Of a DNA stretch of 14,533 nucleotides, positions 13,971 through 14,533 are shown in pieces. Position numbers and translations under genes: made by a program. Numbering within the stretch: the stretch's first letter is position 1; each line of letters starts with the position of its first letter. Under the pieces are notes generated by a model. That model made no database searches and had not been told where the DNA came from. It was given only the letters and a program-made list of their open reading frames with translations. The DNA lies in assembly GCA_949128015.1 (NCBI GenBank), contig CASBRC010000364.1:1-14533 (forward strand), in the 5' to 3' direction. The stretch is from Synechococcales cyanobacterium PMM_0003. Its GTDB lineage: Bacteria; Cyanobacteriota; Cyanobacteriia; Pseudanabaenales; Pseudanabaenaceae.

Positions 13971-14533
13971 TTAAAGGGCGATCGCGACTTTTCTTGCTAA
14001 TTCCACCATGCGATTGGAATAGCCCCATTCGTTGTCATACCAAGCGAGAATCTTCACCTGAGTGCCATCAACAACCATTGTTGAAAGCGCGTCAATAATG
14101 GACGATCGCGGATCGTCTTTGTAATCAATGGAAACGAGGGGACGTTCCTCATAGCCTAAAACCCCTTTCAGTTCGCCATCGGCGGCGGCTTTTAACAAGC
14201 TATTTACTTCTTCAATTGTTGTCGGACGCTCCACCTCAAACACGCAATCAGTTAATGAAGCATTCAGCAAAGGCACGCGCACGGCTAAACCATTTAATTT
14301 GCCCTTGAGTTCGGGATAGATCATTGCGATCGCAGTTGCTGAACCCGTTGTTGTGGGAATTAACGATAAACTCGTAGCTCTAGCACGGCGCAAATCCTTA
14401 TGGGGAGAATCGACAAGGGTTTGGGTATTGGTGTTGTCATGAATGGTCGTAATCACGCCATGTTTAATCCCTAAACCTTCATGAATCACTTTGACGACGG
14501 GCGCGAGGCAATTGGTCGTGCAGGATGCAGCCG
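13971..14533 (-). CDS. gap: ArsJ-associated glyceraldehyde-3-phosphate dehydrogenase, C-terminal part (cut by window edge)
   Basis: About 187 codons are present and the N-terminal NAD-binding half lies beyond the window. Reading continues past the first in-window GTG to the edge, where [12 protein letters not shown] includes the catalytic cysteine (codon 14522-14520). The catalytic histidine follows in [25 protein letters not shown] and the ending [20 protein letters not shown] are typical GAPDH. Variant segments [16 protein letters not shown] and [16 protein letters not shown] differ from the housekeeping enzyme (usually a HSYTxDQ-type sequence in the first) and fit the ArsJ-linked subfamily as I remember it. 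It should convert glyceraldehyde-3-phosphate plus arsenate to 1-arseno-3-phosphoglycerate for export by the downstream arsJ, 18 bases away. A glycolytic role cannot be excluded without the rest of the gene. Confidence 0.9.
   Translation of the reverse strand, partial: AASCTTNCLAPVVKVIHEGLGIKHGVITTIHDNTNTQTLVDSPHKDLRRARATSLSLIPTTTGSATAIAMIYPELKGKLNGLAVRVPLLNASLTDCVFEVERPTTIEEVNSLLKAAADGELKGVLGYEERPLVSIDYKDDPRSSIIDALSTMVVDGTQVKILAWYDNEWGYSNRMVELARKVAIAL

Overview
The window comes from a cyanobacterium. The palindrome GCGATCGC (HIP1) occurs at least 20 times in 14.5 kb, where chance would give fewer than one. The gene set fits as well: a DUF2358 protein, an Rcp1-type response regulator, and a cyanobacterial-style exopolysaccharide (EPS) operon. 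The moderate AT content and the dispersed palindromic repeats would suit a Pseudanabaena-like genome, but that genus guess is weak inference. No tRNA, rRNA, CRISPR array or transposase gene was seen.

Layout. (1) Positions 1-4986, minus strand: a tightly packed EPS operon. In transcription order it holds a 718-residue fusion of PssE-like, PssD-like, STAS and sugar-phosphotransferase modules, a Wza-like export protein, a Wzz/Wzc-like protein without a kinase domain, and the N-terminus of an O-antigen-ligase-like membrane protein cut by the window edge. The genes are 2 and 3 bases apart, and the last two overlap by 4. (2) 4987-5310: a gene-free stretch with one copy of a 96-bp palindromic element. 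(3) 5311-5712, minus: a DUF2358 protein. (4) 5882-10910, plus: a signalling run of a PAS-rich histidine kinase, an Rcp1-like response regulator, and a receiver-GAF-GGDEF-EAL protein that should make and/or degrade c-di-GMP. (5) 10994-11884, minus: fabD. (6) 12033-12527, minus: an HNH endonuclease family protein. (7) 12714-14533, minus: arsJ preceded by the 3' part of an ArsJ-associated GAPDH gene, forming an arsenate-resistance pair.

How the genes work together. The EPS fusion protein appears to join, in one chain, the enzyme that loads the first sugar phosphate on undecaprenyl phosphate and a two-part glycosyltransferase that could add the second sugar. A STAS regulatory domain with an intact phosphorylatable serine motif sits between them. 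The Wza-like, Wzz-like and O-antigen-ligase-like proteins would then polymerise and export the chain. The kinase, receiver and c-di-GMP genes next door are plausible regulators of EPS or motility, but nothing in the sequence proves a link. GAPDH and ArsJ together convert arsenate to 1-arseno-3-phosphoglycerate and pump it out.

The most unusual non-coding feature is a set of long, near-perfect hairpins at gene ends. Three carry the stop codon of a neighbouring gene inside an arm and a fourth begins at the last base of a stop codon. They share GC-rich tips but have locus-specific arms. A separate 96-bp element occurs three times with identical length and can be read without stops as a similar 32-residue peptide.
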